From: Strigamia acuminata
Lineage: Eukaryota; Arthropoda; Chilopoda; Geophilomorpha; Linotaeniidae
Direction of reading: 5' to 3'
Assembly: GCA_949358305.1 (NCBI GenBank)
Contig: OX442323.1
Span: forward strand, 2,170,001-2,234,000
Length of the DNA stretch: 64,000 nucleotides
In this document: positions 22,459 through 31,860 of the stretch, in pieces
How the letters are laid out: each line of letters starts with the position of its first letter
How positions within the stretch are numbered: the first letter of the stretch is position 1
The notes under the pieces: model-generated
What the model was told of the DNA's origin: nothing
Seen by the model: the letters and a program-made list of their open reading frames with translations, nothing else
Databases searched by the model: none
Program-made: the position numbers and the translations under genes

Positions 22459-22874
22459 AGCTAGGTTCGCACTTGTGTTCACACTAGACGCAACGCAAGA
22501 AAATTGACGCAACGCAAGCTGCTTGCGTCCAAAAATTCTTGTCGTTGACGCCAATTCCTGCTTTAACTCCCTGTTACGCAAGGAAAGTTCTTGCAGCCAA
22601 CCAATCGAGATTGACTCCAACTCTCGTCGATTCACGTCTGGTTGGCGATACTTTGCCACATGCAAACAGGCTGCCATTTTCGGATTCTGGAACTAGTTCT
22701 AGAATTAGATCCAATTCCAGGTTTCATTAAAACCATCTGATTGACCAGACGCAACATCAATTGTTTCAGCTTTGTTCACGGGTGCCTACAGTGTGAACAG
22801 ACTCTGCGTTGCGTTTGACTAATTATTCCTTGAGTTGCGTCGCTCCTAGTGTGAACACAAGTGTGAACCTAACT
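22459..22874. mobile_element. MITE-like element with TIRs of about 30 bp
   Basis: AGGTTCGCACTTGTGTTCAC plus ACTAG at the left is mirrored by CTAGTGTGAACACAAGTGTG plus AACCT at the right, followed inward by ACGCAACGCAAG/GAGTTGCGTCGC. The arms are still paired almost base for base. No coding capacity. The termini vaguely resemble those of 50979-52016. Confidence 0.75.
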
Positions 22875-23007
22875 CAAGTCACTGACTGCATCTTTTGTTT
22901 GATACACAAAGCAAATTCCAGCGCTGTGATAAATTATAAGTGGTTTCCATAAAAGAAAATAACCTAAATTTTACAAGATGTTATTGTTTGCCTAATTAAT
23001 TAACCAA

Positions 23008-23211
23008 GAAAAGCAAGTGGAATGTCAACAAGAAATATTGCAGCAAGTTTGCAAACACGTTTCTTCTCTTACCCAAGCAGCGCGTATGCAAAATATGTTT
23101 GGGGACTTTGAGCCTCCCGCAGGCACCAATCACGATAGACCTAAAGGAAAATATGAAATGGTATTTATAACTGAAATTCTGACAGAAGGCAATAATTTAA
23201 TAGTAAAGTAA
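23008..23211 (+). CDS. Unassigned short open frame, possible terminal exon
   Basis: An open frame of 67 codons ending in TAA at 23209. A possible AG acceptor (AACCAAG) lies just before it, and it has no ATG at the start of the open stretch. It reads EKQVECQQEILQQVCKHVSS, then NMFGDFEPPAGTNHDRPKGK and YEMVFITEILTEGN. Residue composition looks protein-like and base composition is richer in G+C than the flanks. I do not recognise the family, and no upstream exon was found. It could be a relic of a mobile element or chance. Confidence 0.25.
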   Translation, partial: EKQVECQQEILQQVCKHVSSLTQAARMQNMFGDFEPPAGTNHDRPKGKYEMVFITEILTEGNNLIVK

Positions 23212-23736
23212 TTTTATGTAATTCATACTCGTGCACTACTCCCCGCTGTCACCGACAACTAATTACACGTCTTCGGTCGACAGATTGTCCAGAAATAAAT
23301 GAAGGACAAATTTTACTGATTAAAGAAGACTGAGGTTACATAATTCAATTTTTCCCCGGCTATTTATAAATCCTAATCGCACGAAGGAAGCAGAATATTC
23401 AACAGTGATGTAATCCGATTTATGAATCATGTTTGCAATTACGCGAGTTTTTTGCTTCGCTTTTTGCAAGTTTAGGTTCTATTCTTTCGGAACCAATCTT
23501 TCTTACAGGTTCTGATGGAATATTACATTGGTTTCCATGTGCAAAATGTTTTAAACACATTTCTTTTGACACGTGTCATGGCTATGCATAACAGGAAATT
23601 AACTTGAATAACAAACATCCCCAGTAGAGAAAAACATGAAATTTTATGCATTTTTATTTTAGAGTAACTTGGAAATCTAATCGGATTTTTGGTGTATGAA
23701 TGTATTTTTGAAGAAAAATTAAACTGTGTGTAAAAG

Positions 23737-23840
23737 AATGCATTTTCAAGTACTTAAAATGCATTTTCAAGTACTAAAAATGCATTTTCAAGTACTAAAA
23801 ATGCATTTTCAAGTACTAAAAATGCATTTTCATGTACAAA
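23737..23840. repeat. 21-bp minisatellite (AAATGCATTTTCAAGTACT)
   Basis: About five nearly identical units built on the palindrome AAATGCATTT. More degenerate ATGCATTT units continue to about 24000. Confidence 0.85.
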
Positions 23841-24950
23841 AATTTATGAAATTTTAGCCATGCATTTTTAGATACAAAATTGAATTTTAGCCATGCATTT
23901 ATTACATTAAAAAAATTTTTAAAAATAAATTTTTTAGATACAAAAAAGAATTTTAAAAATGTATCTTTAAGAACAAAAATGCATTTTTTTTTATAAATAA
24001 ACAAATTACATTTTGATGCAAAATATATCTTTTGGGCAGACAATTAGCACTCTTTAGGAGTTAATTTGGACCCAGTTTATGCCAAAACATACTAAAACGT
24101 TCTAAAATTAAAAATAAAATGTAATAATGCATACACCATAGTAAAAAAATAAATAGAATGACGTAAGTTCTATACCTGTTTCATAATCGTTATCCCAGAC
24201 ATCCGGAAATTTCAAAAATAAATCTTTTCTTTTTATCATCCTAAAAAAAAAAAAAAAGAAAAAAAAAAAAAAAAATTATTTTTGTGCAAGTACCAATTTC
24301 TTAGAAATATGAAACAAAAAAAGTGAAGTGTAAAGTTGTTTGTGGTAAAATGTTGCAATTCAATCCAAGAACCATTGCGAAAGTGTCGAAAGACTTTCTT
24401 TTTTGTGCTCCTTCTGGCTTCTTTGAGCACACAAGGAGACAGGAAATTAAACAGATGCCATACTTCAAGCTGCTAAAATATCAATCTCAAATTGACTTTG
24501 TGTGGAATTACCTGAAGGTGTGGCTCGCCATTGCTCATTTCTAACAATAATCCTTATCAATTCATTCTTGATGTTTAATATTAACAAATCTTTTGGTAGA
24601 ATGTAATTCAATTGTGTGTTTGATATGCAAGAGAACTTAGCAACCACACTGGGTTTCGACATGTAAATAAAAGTCGACGAGAAATACAAATCCGTGAGAA
24701 ACTTTATTTCAACTAAATTAATGGGTACAATGACAACTGGCTAACTTTACCTTTGCACACTGATGTTCATCAGTCTGTAAAATTTTGTATACTTTTTGTT
24801 TAAAAAATGAGAGGCCAAGTATTTTTTTTAGCACTGTTATTCTTCAACAAATTACTAGCTAGGAAAAAATTAATTCTTCATAATTGTATGTAGAAAACCA
24901 ATATTAATTGCTTACTATGTCCATATAACAAAAACAGTTTATTTTCAGTT

Positions 24951-25620
24951 AAAAATGTGCTCATTTAAACATATTTTGAGTAAAAATGTGCTCATTTAAA
25001 CATATTTCTAGTGAAAACGTGCTCATTTAAACATATTTCTAGTGAAAATGTGCTCATTTAAACATATTTTGAGTAAAAATGTGCTCATTTAAACATATTT
25101 CTAGTGAAAACGTGCTCATTTAAACATATTTCGAGTAGAAATGTGCTCATTTAATCATATTTCGAGTGAAAATCTGCTCATTTAAACATATTTCGAGTGA
25201 AAATGTGCTCATTTAAACATGTTTCGAGTAAAAATGCGCTCATTTAAACATATTTCGAGTAGAAATGTGCTCATTTAAACATATTTCGAGTGAAAATGTG
25301 CTCATTTAAACATGTTTCGAGTAAAAATGCGCTCATTTAAACATATTTCGAGTAGAAATGTGCTCATTAATCATATTTCGAGTGAAAATCTGCTCATTTA
25401 AACATATTTCTAGTGAAAATGTGCACATTTAAACATATTTCGAGTGAAAATGTGCTCATTTAAACATGTTTCGAGTGAAAATGCGCTCATTTAAACATAT
25501 TTCGAGTAAAAATCTGCTCATTTAAACATATTTCGAGTAAAAATCTGCTCGTTTAAACATATTTCGAGTAAAAATCTGCTCATTTAAACATATTTTCAGC
25601 AAAATCTGCTCATTTAAGGT
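24951..25620. repeat. 31-bp minisatellite, about 21-22 copies
   Basis: Contiguous units of the form GTGCTCATTTAAACATATTT plus CGAGTGAAAAT, with recurring variants (TTTCGAGT, TTTCTAGT, TTTTGAGT; GTGCTC, GCGCTC, CTGCTC). Variants recur in blocks: the units around 25190-25280 and 25280-25370 form a near-duplicate pair of about 91 bp. This points to growth by multi-unit duplication. There are no unique spacers, so it is not a CRISPR array. Confidence 0.95.
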
Positions 25621-26695
25621 TAATTTCATTAAAAACTGCATGTTTTCAGTCAAAATCTTCTGCCGTTTTGAGCTAATTTTCAGTTACAATCTACTCATTT
25701 CATCTCTTTTTGAGTTCAACAAGAACAAGTATTTTTAATATTATTAATGTTGAGTTCATCACAACAAGTGTTTCATGCCTGTTTTAAGGCACCGCGTGGA
25801 AAAATCAGTCAATTATACGGTCTTGACTTTCATTTCCCCTCTTTGAAAATTCTTTGTTGTTTATTACGAATTTGAATTAGATTTTCTAAATCGATTATCG
25901 AAGCGAAGCCACAGGTGAGAACGCGTAAATTGACCCTATAAAAGCAACATATCAGTCACAAATCTCTCAATTAATTTTTACTTTTGTAATATCCGATTGA
26001 GTCGGCATTCCTCGCCAAAGTTTGAGCAACTCGAGCATTTTTCATTTCCTTGCACAAATAGTACAAACGTTTTGCGTCCGCGCATATCGTCTCGTTTAAA
26101 ACGTCACGTAGTTCAATTTTATCTTCTGGCAATCGCTCGACCTTTTACCTAACTCTAAATATTAGGTATTTCAGTAAAATATTGAAACCGCAATCCATTT
26201 AATTCTTACCCGATTTTAATTCTAGTCCAGCAAATACATTTTTGAAGAAGACCCAAATTGCTCGCTCTGGCGGCCGCTGCGTAAACTAGATTAATCCGCG
26301 TCAATGTCTTGTAATCAATATGGATATTCAGACTAGTTTAATAATGTAAAAAAAGTAAAATAAAATGTGCAGTAAATAAATTGTGTCGGTGATATAAGAC
26401 GAGACAAAACCCCGAGAATCCTAATCACATGACCAAACCAGTGGTCTAACTTGACGGTGGTGCCACTTAGTAGCAATTTTTTTAATTAATTAAAAAAAAA
26501 GAAATGTATGAAAAGTAGGTGTCGACTTCGTAGACTAATTTCTTCATGAACCGTTATTGGTTGAGAAGAGTCATGGTTAAGTGACTAATTCCCACCAAAT
26601 AATTGAGTAATAAATATGATAGTTAATTTTAATAATCATCTTGTACAGAAAAGTCAATTGAATTATAATCATTTCCAAAAAAGTACACATTATTG
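25621..26695. other. 3' flank of the glycosidase gene
   Basis: No gene seen. An ATTAAA polyadenylation-type hexamer on the minus strand lies at 26628-26633, about 65 bases after the stop codon, and may end the glycosidase transcript. Confidence 0.35.
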
Positions 26696-26872
26696 TCAAA
26701 CATTTAGGTTAACTTGAGGAAAACCTTTTTCTGATAAATCTGCTCGAAGCATGACTATGCCCGTCGGATTGACTTGAACCGTCAAATTATTGGATGGCAT
26801 AATAACTCCATAATCTTTTCCCTCAAATAAATCATACACGTGATAGCCTGCAGCATAATTCAGCCCAATGTT
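26696..26872 (-). CDS. Alpha-N-acetylgalactosaminidase/alpha-galactosidase, exon 8 (C-terminal)
   Basis: Last coding exon, 58 codons plus TGA (26696-26698), with an ATAG acceptor before base 26872. It reads NIGLNYAAGYHVYDLFEGKD, then GVIMPSNNLTVQVNPTGIVM. This matches the C-terminal beta-sandwich domain of family GH27 enzymes, where a Y-x-(V/A)-x-D-(V/L)-(Y/F) strand and a closing '(V/I)NP(S/T)G' turn are conserved. N-glycosylation sequon NLT present. Confidence 0.88.
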   Translation of the reverse strand, partial: NIGLNYAAGYHVYDLFEGKDYGVIMPSNNLTVQVNPTGIVMLRADLSEKGFPQVNLNV

Positions 26873-27030
26873 CTATACCGTAATTATAAAAAAAAATAAC
26901 AATTATTCGATTCAATTAAGATTCTTCAATACAGGTCTACCCTACACCTAGGTTGCAAAGGTTACTCTTTTCAATGTAAAGAATAAACTTCACATAACCG
27001 ACTTCCGGAATCAGAACGCCATTCTAACGT

Positions 27031-27459
27031 TAAACTTAGTAGTTTCCTACGTAGGAAACTAGTCTGCCCACAGAAATTTTGCCTACAGAAGAACTGGTAC
27101 TCACTAGTTTCATTCCAGTCTTGAAATGCTTGTGAGATAAGTTCTGTGACATAAAAAATTAACTTTCTGGCATGTCGATGCAACGGAAAGCTCATCTTCG
27201 TTTCCAGGCACAGAAACTTCTGTGGCACAGAAAGTAGCAATCGGTCTTGACAATTTGTGAACGGTCGTAATTTTTTTAACCTTTCTCAAATCTGGCAGCA
27301 ATCAGTTCTGCCGACAAATGCAAGCAACTGTAGTATTCTATTTATGTTCTGCTACCAGATGATTCTGATAGGTTTTTCTGTCAAGTCTATACATACAGAA
27401 AAGTCTGTGGGCATACATTTCTGTTAGCAGATGATCTTATGAGAACCGGTACTAAGCTT
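27031..27459. mobile_element. Non-autonomous TIR element (family A), copy 2, in intron 7 of the glycosidase
   Basis: Ordered matches to 15688-16172, including CTGCCCACAGAAATTTTGCC, GGTCTTGACAATTTGTGA and CTGCTACCAGATGATTCTGA. The outer ends are TTAAACTTAGTAG and CCGGTACTAAGCTT. It makes up most of the 719-base intron between exons 7 and 8. Confidence 0.75.
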
Positions 27460-27591
27460 TATCAATGATGATTATCGCGATATCCCATTGCAATACGAAT
27501 ATGTGATACACAAATTCAAAAATCGCACTGTGATGTAATGCAATATCGCACGGGCCTACTTTAAATGAAGAAAATAAAATAATTCACTAAC

Positions 27592-27717
27592 CTGCAAAGT
27601 AGTTGTTATTTTGTATGGCATTCCATCTACTCGGTGGTTCAAAAATGCTACTGCATAGGAATGACTAGTGCTGATTGTAGGATTAATTGGTTTGGTCCAT
27701 ATATCAACACTTTGTTT
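27592..27717 (-). CDS. Alpha-N-acetylgalactosaminidase/alpha-galactosidase, exon 7
   Basis: Exon of 42 codons, phase 0 at both ends, with an AACAG acceptor and a GTTAGT donor. It reads KQSVDIWTKPINPTISTSHS and YAVAFLNHRVDGMPYKITTT. This is the start of the C-terminal domain, equivalent to '..IEVYMRPLSN.ASALVFFSCR..MPYRY' in the human enzyme. Confidence 0.9.
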
Positions 27718-27780
27718 CTGTTATTATTCAAAATATTTCATTTGTGAATAGTAAAAAATAGAATAATGAAAATGTCAAAC

Positions 27781-27978
27781 CTGCAAGACTAGTTTTCCCT
27801 GAATACCTAGTTTATCTTGGTTGACTGCAATCACTTGTTTGTTCTGCAATATGCTTTTAAATTCATCCTTTATAGTCCTTAGATCAACAGACATGATTAA
27901 GGGAGATGCCATTATAGACCACAAGGCCATTTGAGCTTTTGCTTGATCAAAACTCAAACCAAAATTTCCAATAATTAA
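27781..27978 (-). CDS. Alpha-N-acetylgalactosaminidase/alpha-galactosidase, exon 6
   Basis: Exon of 66 codons, phase 0 at both ends, with a TTTAAG acceptor and a GTTTGA donor. It encodes the end of the catalytic barrel: [20 protein letters not shown], then [12 protein letters not shown] and [13 protein letters not shown]. 'GNFGLS...Q..QMALW', 'APL.MS.DLR' and 'INQDPLG.QG' are GH27 landmarks. The neighbouring intron is only 58 bases. Confidence 0.93.
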
Positions 27979-28036
27979 CTTAAACAGACAAAAATATAGT
28001 TAAATTAACAAACAAACAAACAAGAAAAATATCTAC

Positions 28037-28198
28037 CATGTCAGGATCATTCCACTGTCCTGGTGCAGCAACAGGACTAAGTATATCTTGATTTTTGCCA
28101 TAATAATCCAGAATTTTTTCCACACTATTCCAAGAATCATCTATGTCGTCAAAATTTCTCCACAAATTACAATGTTCAGCTATTAGAGTGTAGTTTGG
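28037..28198 (-). CDS. Alpha-N-acetylgalactosaminidase/alpha-galactosidase, exon 5 (acid/base residue)
   Basis: Exon of 54 codons with a TTACAG acceptor and a GTAGAT donor. It contains [14 protein letters not shown] and PGQWNDPDM. By alignment with human NAGA (Arg213, Asp217) the substrate-binding Arg is residue 214 and the catalytic acid/base is Asp218 of the full protein. The sequon NYT lies at its start. Confidence 0.93.
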
Positions 28199-28300
28199 CT
28201 GTAAAAGATATTTTCAAACCATCCGTGCGATAGTGTACAGATTTTTATTTTTATATTCCAAAATTGAAATTTTTTTTGGATTGTTTTTGAGTTTTTGTAC

Positions 28301-28395
28301 CTTCATTCCTTCTGATCGTTGGTAGTCAGGCCAACTGCAAGAGTAAACCATTGGTCTTCCAGTTGCATTCATACGTTTTCCCATTTCTGGATATC
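28301..28395 (-). CDS. Alpha-N-acetylgalactosaminidase/alpha-galactosidase, exon 4 (specificity loop)
   Basis: Exon of 95 bases; its first two bases complete a Gly codon split with exon 3. It reads [20 protein letters not shown] and [11 protein letters not shown]. The SCSWP.Y loop chooses between substrates: human NAGA has Ser188 and Ala191 here, human alpha-galactosidase A has Glu203 and Leu206. This protein has Ser189 (NAGA-like) but Asp192 at the second position. Confidence 0.9.
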
Positions 28396-28458
28396 CTGTT
28401 TAAGACAATCCACCAATAAATCTTTGAGACATAGCAGATAAAAAAAAAGTCGTCTTAC

Positions 28459-28633
28459 CAGTGTCCATTGTTTTTGGATCTGCATTACACCCATCTAATT
28501 TCACGTAATCAACACCCCATTCTGCAAATGTGTTTGCATCTTGTTCAATGTGGCCAATGATTCCTGGATAACCAGCACATGTTTTAGTGCCATAATCTTC
28601 ATAAATTCCAAATTTCAGTCCTTTACTGTGTAC
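28459..28633 (-). CDS. Alpha-N-acetylgalactosaminidase/alpha-galactosidase, exon 3 (nucleophile)
   Basis: Exon of 175 bases with an AATCAG acceptor and a GTAAGA donor. It reads [20 protein letters not shown], then [18 protein letters not shown]. Asp157 in KLDGC is the GH27 catalytic nucleophile (Asp156 in human NAGA). The donor splits a Gly codon completed in exon 4 across a 63-base intron. Confidence 0.93.
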
Positions 28634-29221
28634 CTGATTTAAAAGAAATATATGGTAATTTTCCGCACAACATTTAAAAAACAAAACATTTTAACTGCAG
28701 TTTTAACCCTCGGAGATATAAGGCTGTATGTGTTTAGGGACAACCACTTTCTTCATTATGAAATTTTTTTTTCTATTTATTTTTTTTTGCTGAAAAATTT
28801 TGACTATGTTTATAAGTTATGATAATCGACTTGAAAATTGGTTACTTATTTAATTAATTATTCTGAATTGAAATTTTCTGCCCCTTAAAGCTCTAGCATA
28901 ACTTTTAAGCTGGCTTTGCTGCATTACTGTAGTTAAGAGTGCTTCAGTGTACAGCTTTTTTACCAGTAGTGCTTAAAACCACCACTAGATAGTTCAAACT
29001 TTTTATTATTATTATTGTTTACATACTTGCACCCGCTATAAAATTAGTTGCAAACAAGCAACAATCTAAACGTCGCTTTAACTGATCGACCTAAAAATTG
29101 TCTCTAAATGCCTAATGCCTACAAAAATGGGTACGTTTTACCTATATGCCTCCAAGGGTTAAACATGGCTTTTTGTCAAATGCAGCTACTATTACAAGCA
29201 AATTAAATATGAATATCATAC

Positions 29222-29396
29222 GTAATCAGCTAAACTCTTGATGCCATGTGGAAATCTTGTTTTATCCGCTTGAAGTTTACCCTGAGCATCTCTCTGCTTC
29301 TCCAACCAACAATCATCAATAATGACATATTCGTAGCCCAATTCCTTGTAACCGTCCTGGGAAATACGATCAGCCATATCCATGTAGAGTCGTTCA
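29222..29396 (-). CDS. Alpha-N-acetylgalactosaminidase/alpha-galactosidase, exon 2
   Basis: Exon of 175 bases with a TTATAG acceptor and a GTATGA donor. Its first base completes a Gly codon from exon 1, giving [14 protein letters not shown]. It continues [20 protein letters not shown] and [13 protein letters not shown]. 'IDDCW' (substrate-binding aspartates) and 'RFP.G...LADYVHS' are typical of the family. Confidence 0.93.
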
Positions 29397-29725
29397 CTAT
29401 AAACCAAAGATCATTTTTTAGATCAAATAATTTTCAAGCAATAACTCCTTCAAGCTGCGTACGTGCATGAAAATAAAATCCTAACTTAGACTTGGGTAAA
29501 TTTAAAAAGTAAAGATTATTGCCTGCAATTCTACACATGATATTTTTCAAACTACTACGGCAACAGTGTCGGACCACAAACCTAAATACACTAGACTGCA
29601 AACTGAAGGATTGTGGGTAAGAAGCGTATGGTTACAGGTAACTTAGTGGCAACAATAAATTCTTTTTCACTTCCTGTCAATATTACGGCTGCCTGAAATG
29701 AGCGTACTAACAAAATTTCCGGACG

Positions 29726-29995
29726 ATGGTTAGAAAATTTTGTGCGGTTTTGAATTGTGAGACGTCACAATCCAGATGTATTTATTTAAATATAACTAAG
29801 AAAAAAATGCAAAAAAAAATGCAAAAACGAGAAAAAATGATAAAATGTGGAAAAAATGAGAAAAAAAATGAGAGAAACGAGAGAAAAACGAAAAATATGA
29901 TTGAAATTGGTGGAGTATGACACGAAACAGGAAGTTGGAGAGCATTCATTACGTCACTTCATCCCAACAAACTGGGCGCCATTTGCAGTGCGCAG
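29726..29995 (+). pseudogene. Possible THAP-domain relic in intron 1 of the glycosidase
   Basis: An ATG-initiated frame on the plus strand starts MVRKFCAVLNCETSQSR, resembling the start of a THAP zinc finger (M-x-x-x-C-x4-C). After an A-rich, degenerate AAAATGAGA tract, another frame reads GSWRAFITSLHPNKLGAICS, like the later THAP part ('W......L.P.....ICS.HF'). The final His is read as Gln and the frames do not join. THAP domains occur in P-element-type transposases, so this may be a decayed insertion. Weak evidence. Confidence 0.3.
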
Positions 29996-30820
29996 TCCAG
30001 TAGTATTTAGGTCTGTGGTCGGACCAATACTGACCAAAGTTTAGGAAAAAGTATTTCATGTTTGACACACCGAAGCAAAATGAAAAACCAGAAGCAACAA
30101 TCAGCCAATAACGTCAGAGTACAGGTAATTGAACATAACGGATTTGTAAAAGTAAAAACAGGAATGAAAAGTACACGACTCCTTCCCTTGTATCGGAAAT
30201 CGAGACATTTTGAAGAGGCTTTTAGACTGTCTAGTTCAATTAGTAACAAGATTAACATTGGTTGTACTTGACCTTCAATATTTATCTATTGTGTCAATCA
30301 AATTGACAACAAAAAAAAAGATAAGACAAGACACTACGGAACATCAACCTGATGGACAAGGAAATTTCATATTACTGTTAAACATTTAAAATCAAAGGGA
30401 TTCGTTTGTAAAACAAGTGTGAAGACTGAAATTAAAGAATTTGTTGGAAGAGGACTTTTCATAAAGATTTAGGACAAGAAATGCTCTTTTAATGTGAAGA
30501 TGGCTCATTTTGCTCACAAAACATCATTTGCGCACAAAAAATTGACCATCTGGCTTAAAAATGCATCTTTAGGGATGAAAATGCAAGTTTTAGGCACACA
30601 AATTTATTTAAACATACAAAAATTAACATTCCTACACAAAAAAGTGCAAAATATCTTTTAAAAAATTGTTTTGATTGATTTTAACGAATTTTAGCGACCA
30701 CCTGCGCTTATGTATTCCTCGAATCATCGAGGAATCGAGGAAATATACCGGAAAATTGCAATTGCATTGCATATAATGATTATAGCTAAATGAGGATTCT
30801 CTAATAAGTTAGTATCTCAC

Positions 30821-30975
30821 CCTATGCAGTTTGCTGGATCGTTCGTACAATCAGTATTGCATCGGAACCGTTCCCACGACAGCCAGCCCATCGGTGGAGT
30901 GAGCGCTAGACCATTGTCCAACGCTACAGTAGTTTTAATTGCCAACCCAAACACACACAGCAACAACAGCATCAT
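30821..30975 (-). CDS. Alpha-N-acetylgalactosaminidase/alpha-galactosidase, exon 1 (signal peptide) and gene summary
   Basis: The lysosomal GH27 exoglycosidase removes terminal alpha-GalNAc or alpha-Gal from glycolipids and glycoproteins. The start is the first of two ATGs at 30970-30975. Residues 1-18 ([18 protein letters not shown]) form the signal peptide, followed by [20 protein letters not shown], the conserved N-terminus. The exon has a GTGAGA donor. A TTTTGCAG acceptor-like site lies just upstream, so a separate 5' UTR exon is likely. Exons 30821-30975, 29222-29396, 28459-28633, 28301-28395, 28037-28198, 27781-27978, 27592-27717 and 26696-26872 join with matching phases to 1263 bases and 420 residues (human NAGA: 411). 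Invertebrate members are often labelled alpha-galactosidase A or NAGA interchangeably, so I leave the symbol blank. Confidence 0.92.
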
Positions 30976-31269
30976 TGTTGAATTACTGCAAAATAGAAAC
31001 AGCAATTTAATCACAATTATTAGCTCTTTTTATGAAAAACATCATCTACTGTGATAATCAGTTATCACAAACGTTTATCGCTGTGATTGCACCGGCCAAT
31101 GTTCTTCCAACGAAACACTCACACGGCTCATGTTTGCGAATACGTTTGTGCGAGGGCTTTGACCATCCACAAGACTAAAATCCAAACTTTTTTTCATTGT
31201 TTGTTTTGTTATCTACACATATCAAGTCATATTTCAGACGGAAAAATTAATGAGCAGCAAATTTACAAT

Positions 31270-31860
31270 CATCTTTGTGACCGCTTGGCCACCTAGGTGA
31301 CCTGCGTCACTGCCACACATCGCCTATAAGGTCATCCCCTCATTGGGTGAACTGATCTAGCCTGGGGGAGGAGGGAGCCGAGTGGTGTGGTGAGGAGAGG
31401 AGAGGAGAGGAGTAAGAGTCAGTCTGTTACCAGCCGTGAGAGAGACGAGAGGACCTCTCTGACCGGGAGAGAGCTGAAGACCTGTAGCCATCAAAGAGAC
31501 AAGATGTGTCCCGGGTTGTGAACTCTGCACTCCTCGCCATTCACCACGAAGAAGCTCAGTACTATGGCGGTCTCCATAGTGCACCCTCCATGAGTGGTCG
31601 CGTGGTTCGTAGGTGAGTACGACACGAATGCTATGTCGAACCGACCACATCACCCATGGGGCTCACGTCCTGTGTGTGATGGGTCGGTTGCCGGTGCGGT
31701 GTGCCTTCGTGGCCCCCCCCCCCCGCAATGGGTGACGGGATTCCCTATACCCCTAGACAACATTATTAAAGGCCAACAAACCAATAATAGGGAGTCTCTG
31801 TCATTTTACGTGAGTATGCGTCCCAAACCAGGTTAACCAGTCCCCGGGTTAGCTTGGTGA
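31270..31860. other. GC-rich island of unknown nature (possible solo LTR)
   Basis: About 590 bp clearly richer in G+C than everything around it, beginning 300 bases upstream of the glycosidase start. It holds a TATA-like CCTATAAGG (about 31322-31330), a (GAGGA)n purine tract (31392-31413), a C11-type run (31713-31726) and an ATTATTAAAGG stretch. It could be a promoter island, or the LTR or body of an old retroelement. I found neither a second copy nor a target duplication. The open frames in it are composition artefacts. Confidence 0.35.

Noticed and set aside
24951-25620. CRISPR-like array
   Set aside because: Units are contiguous and vary only by point changes; there are no unique spacers, and the genome is eukaryotic. 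It is a minisatellite.
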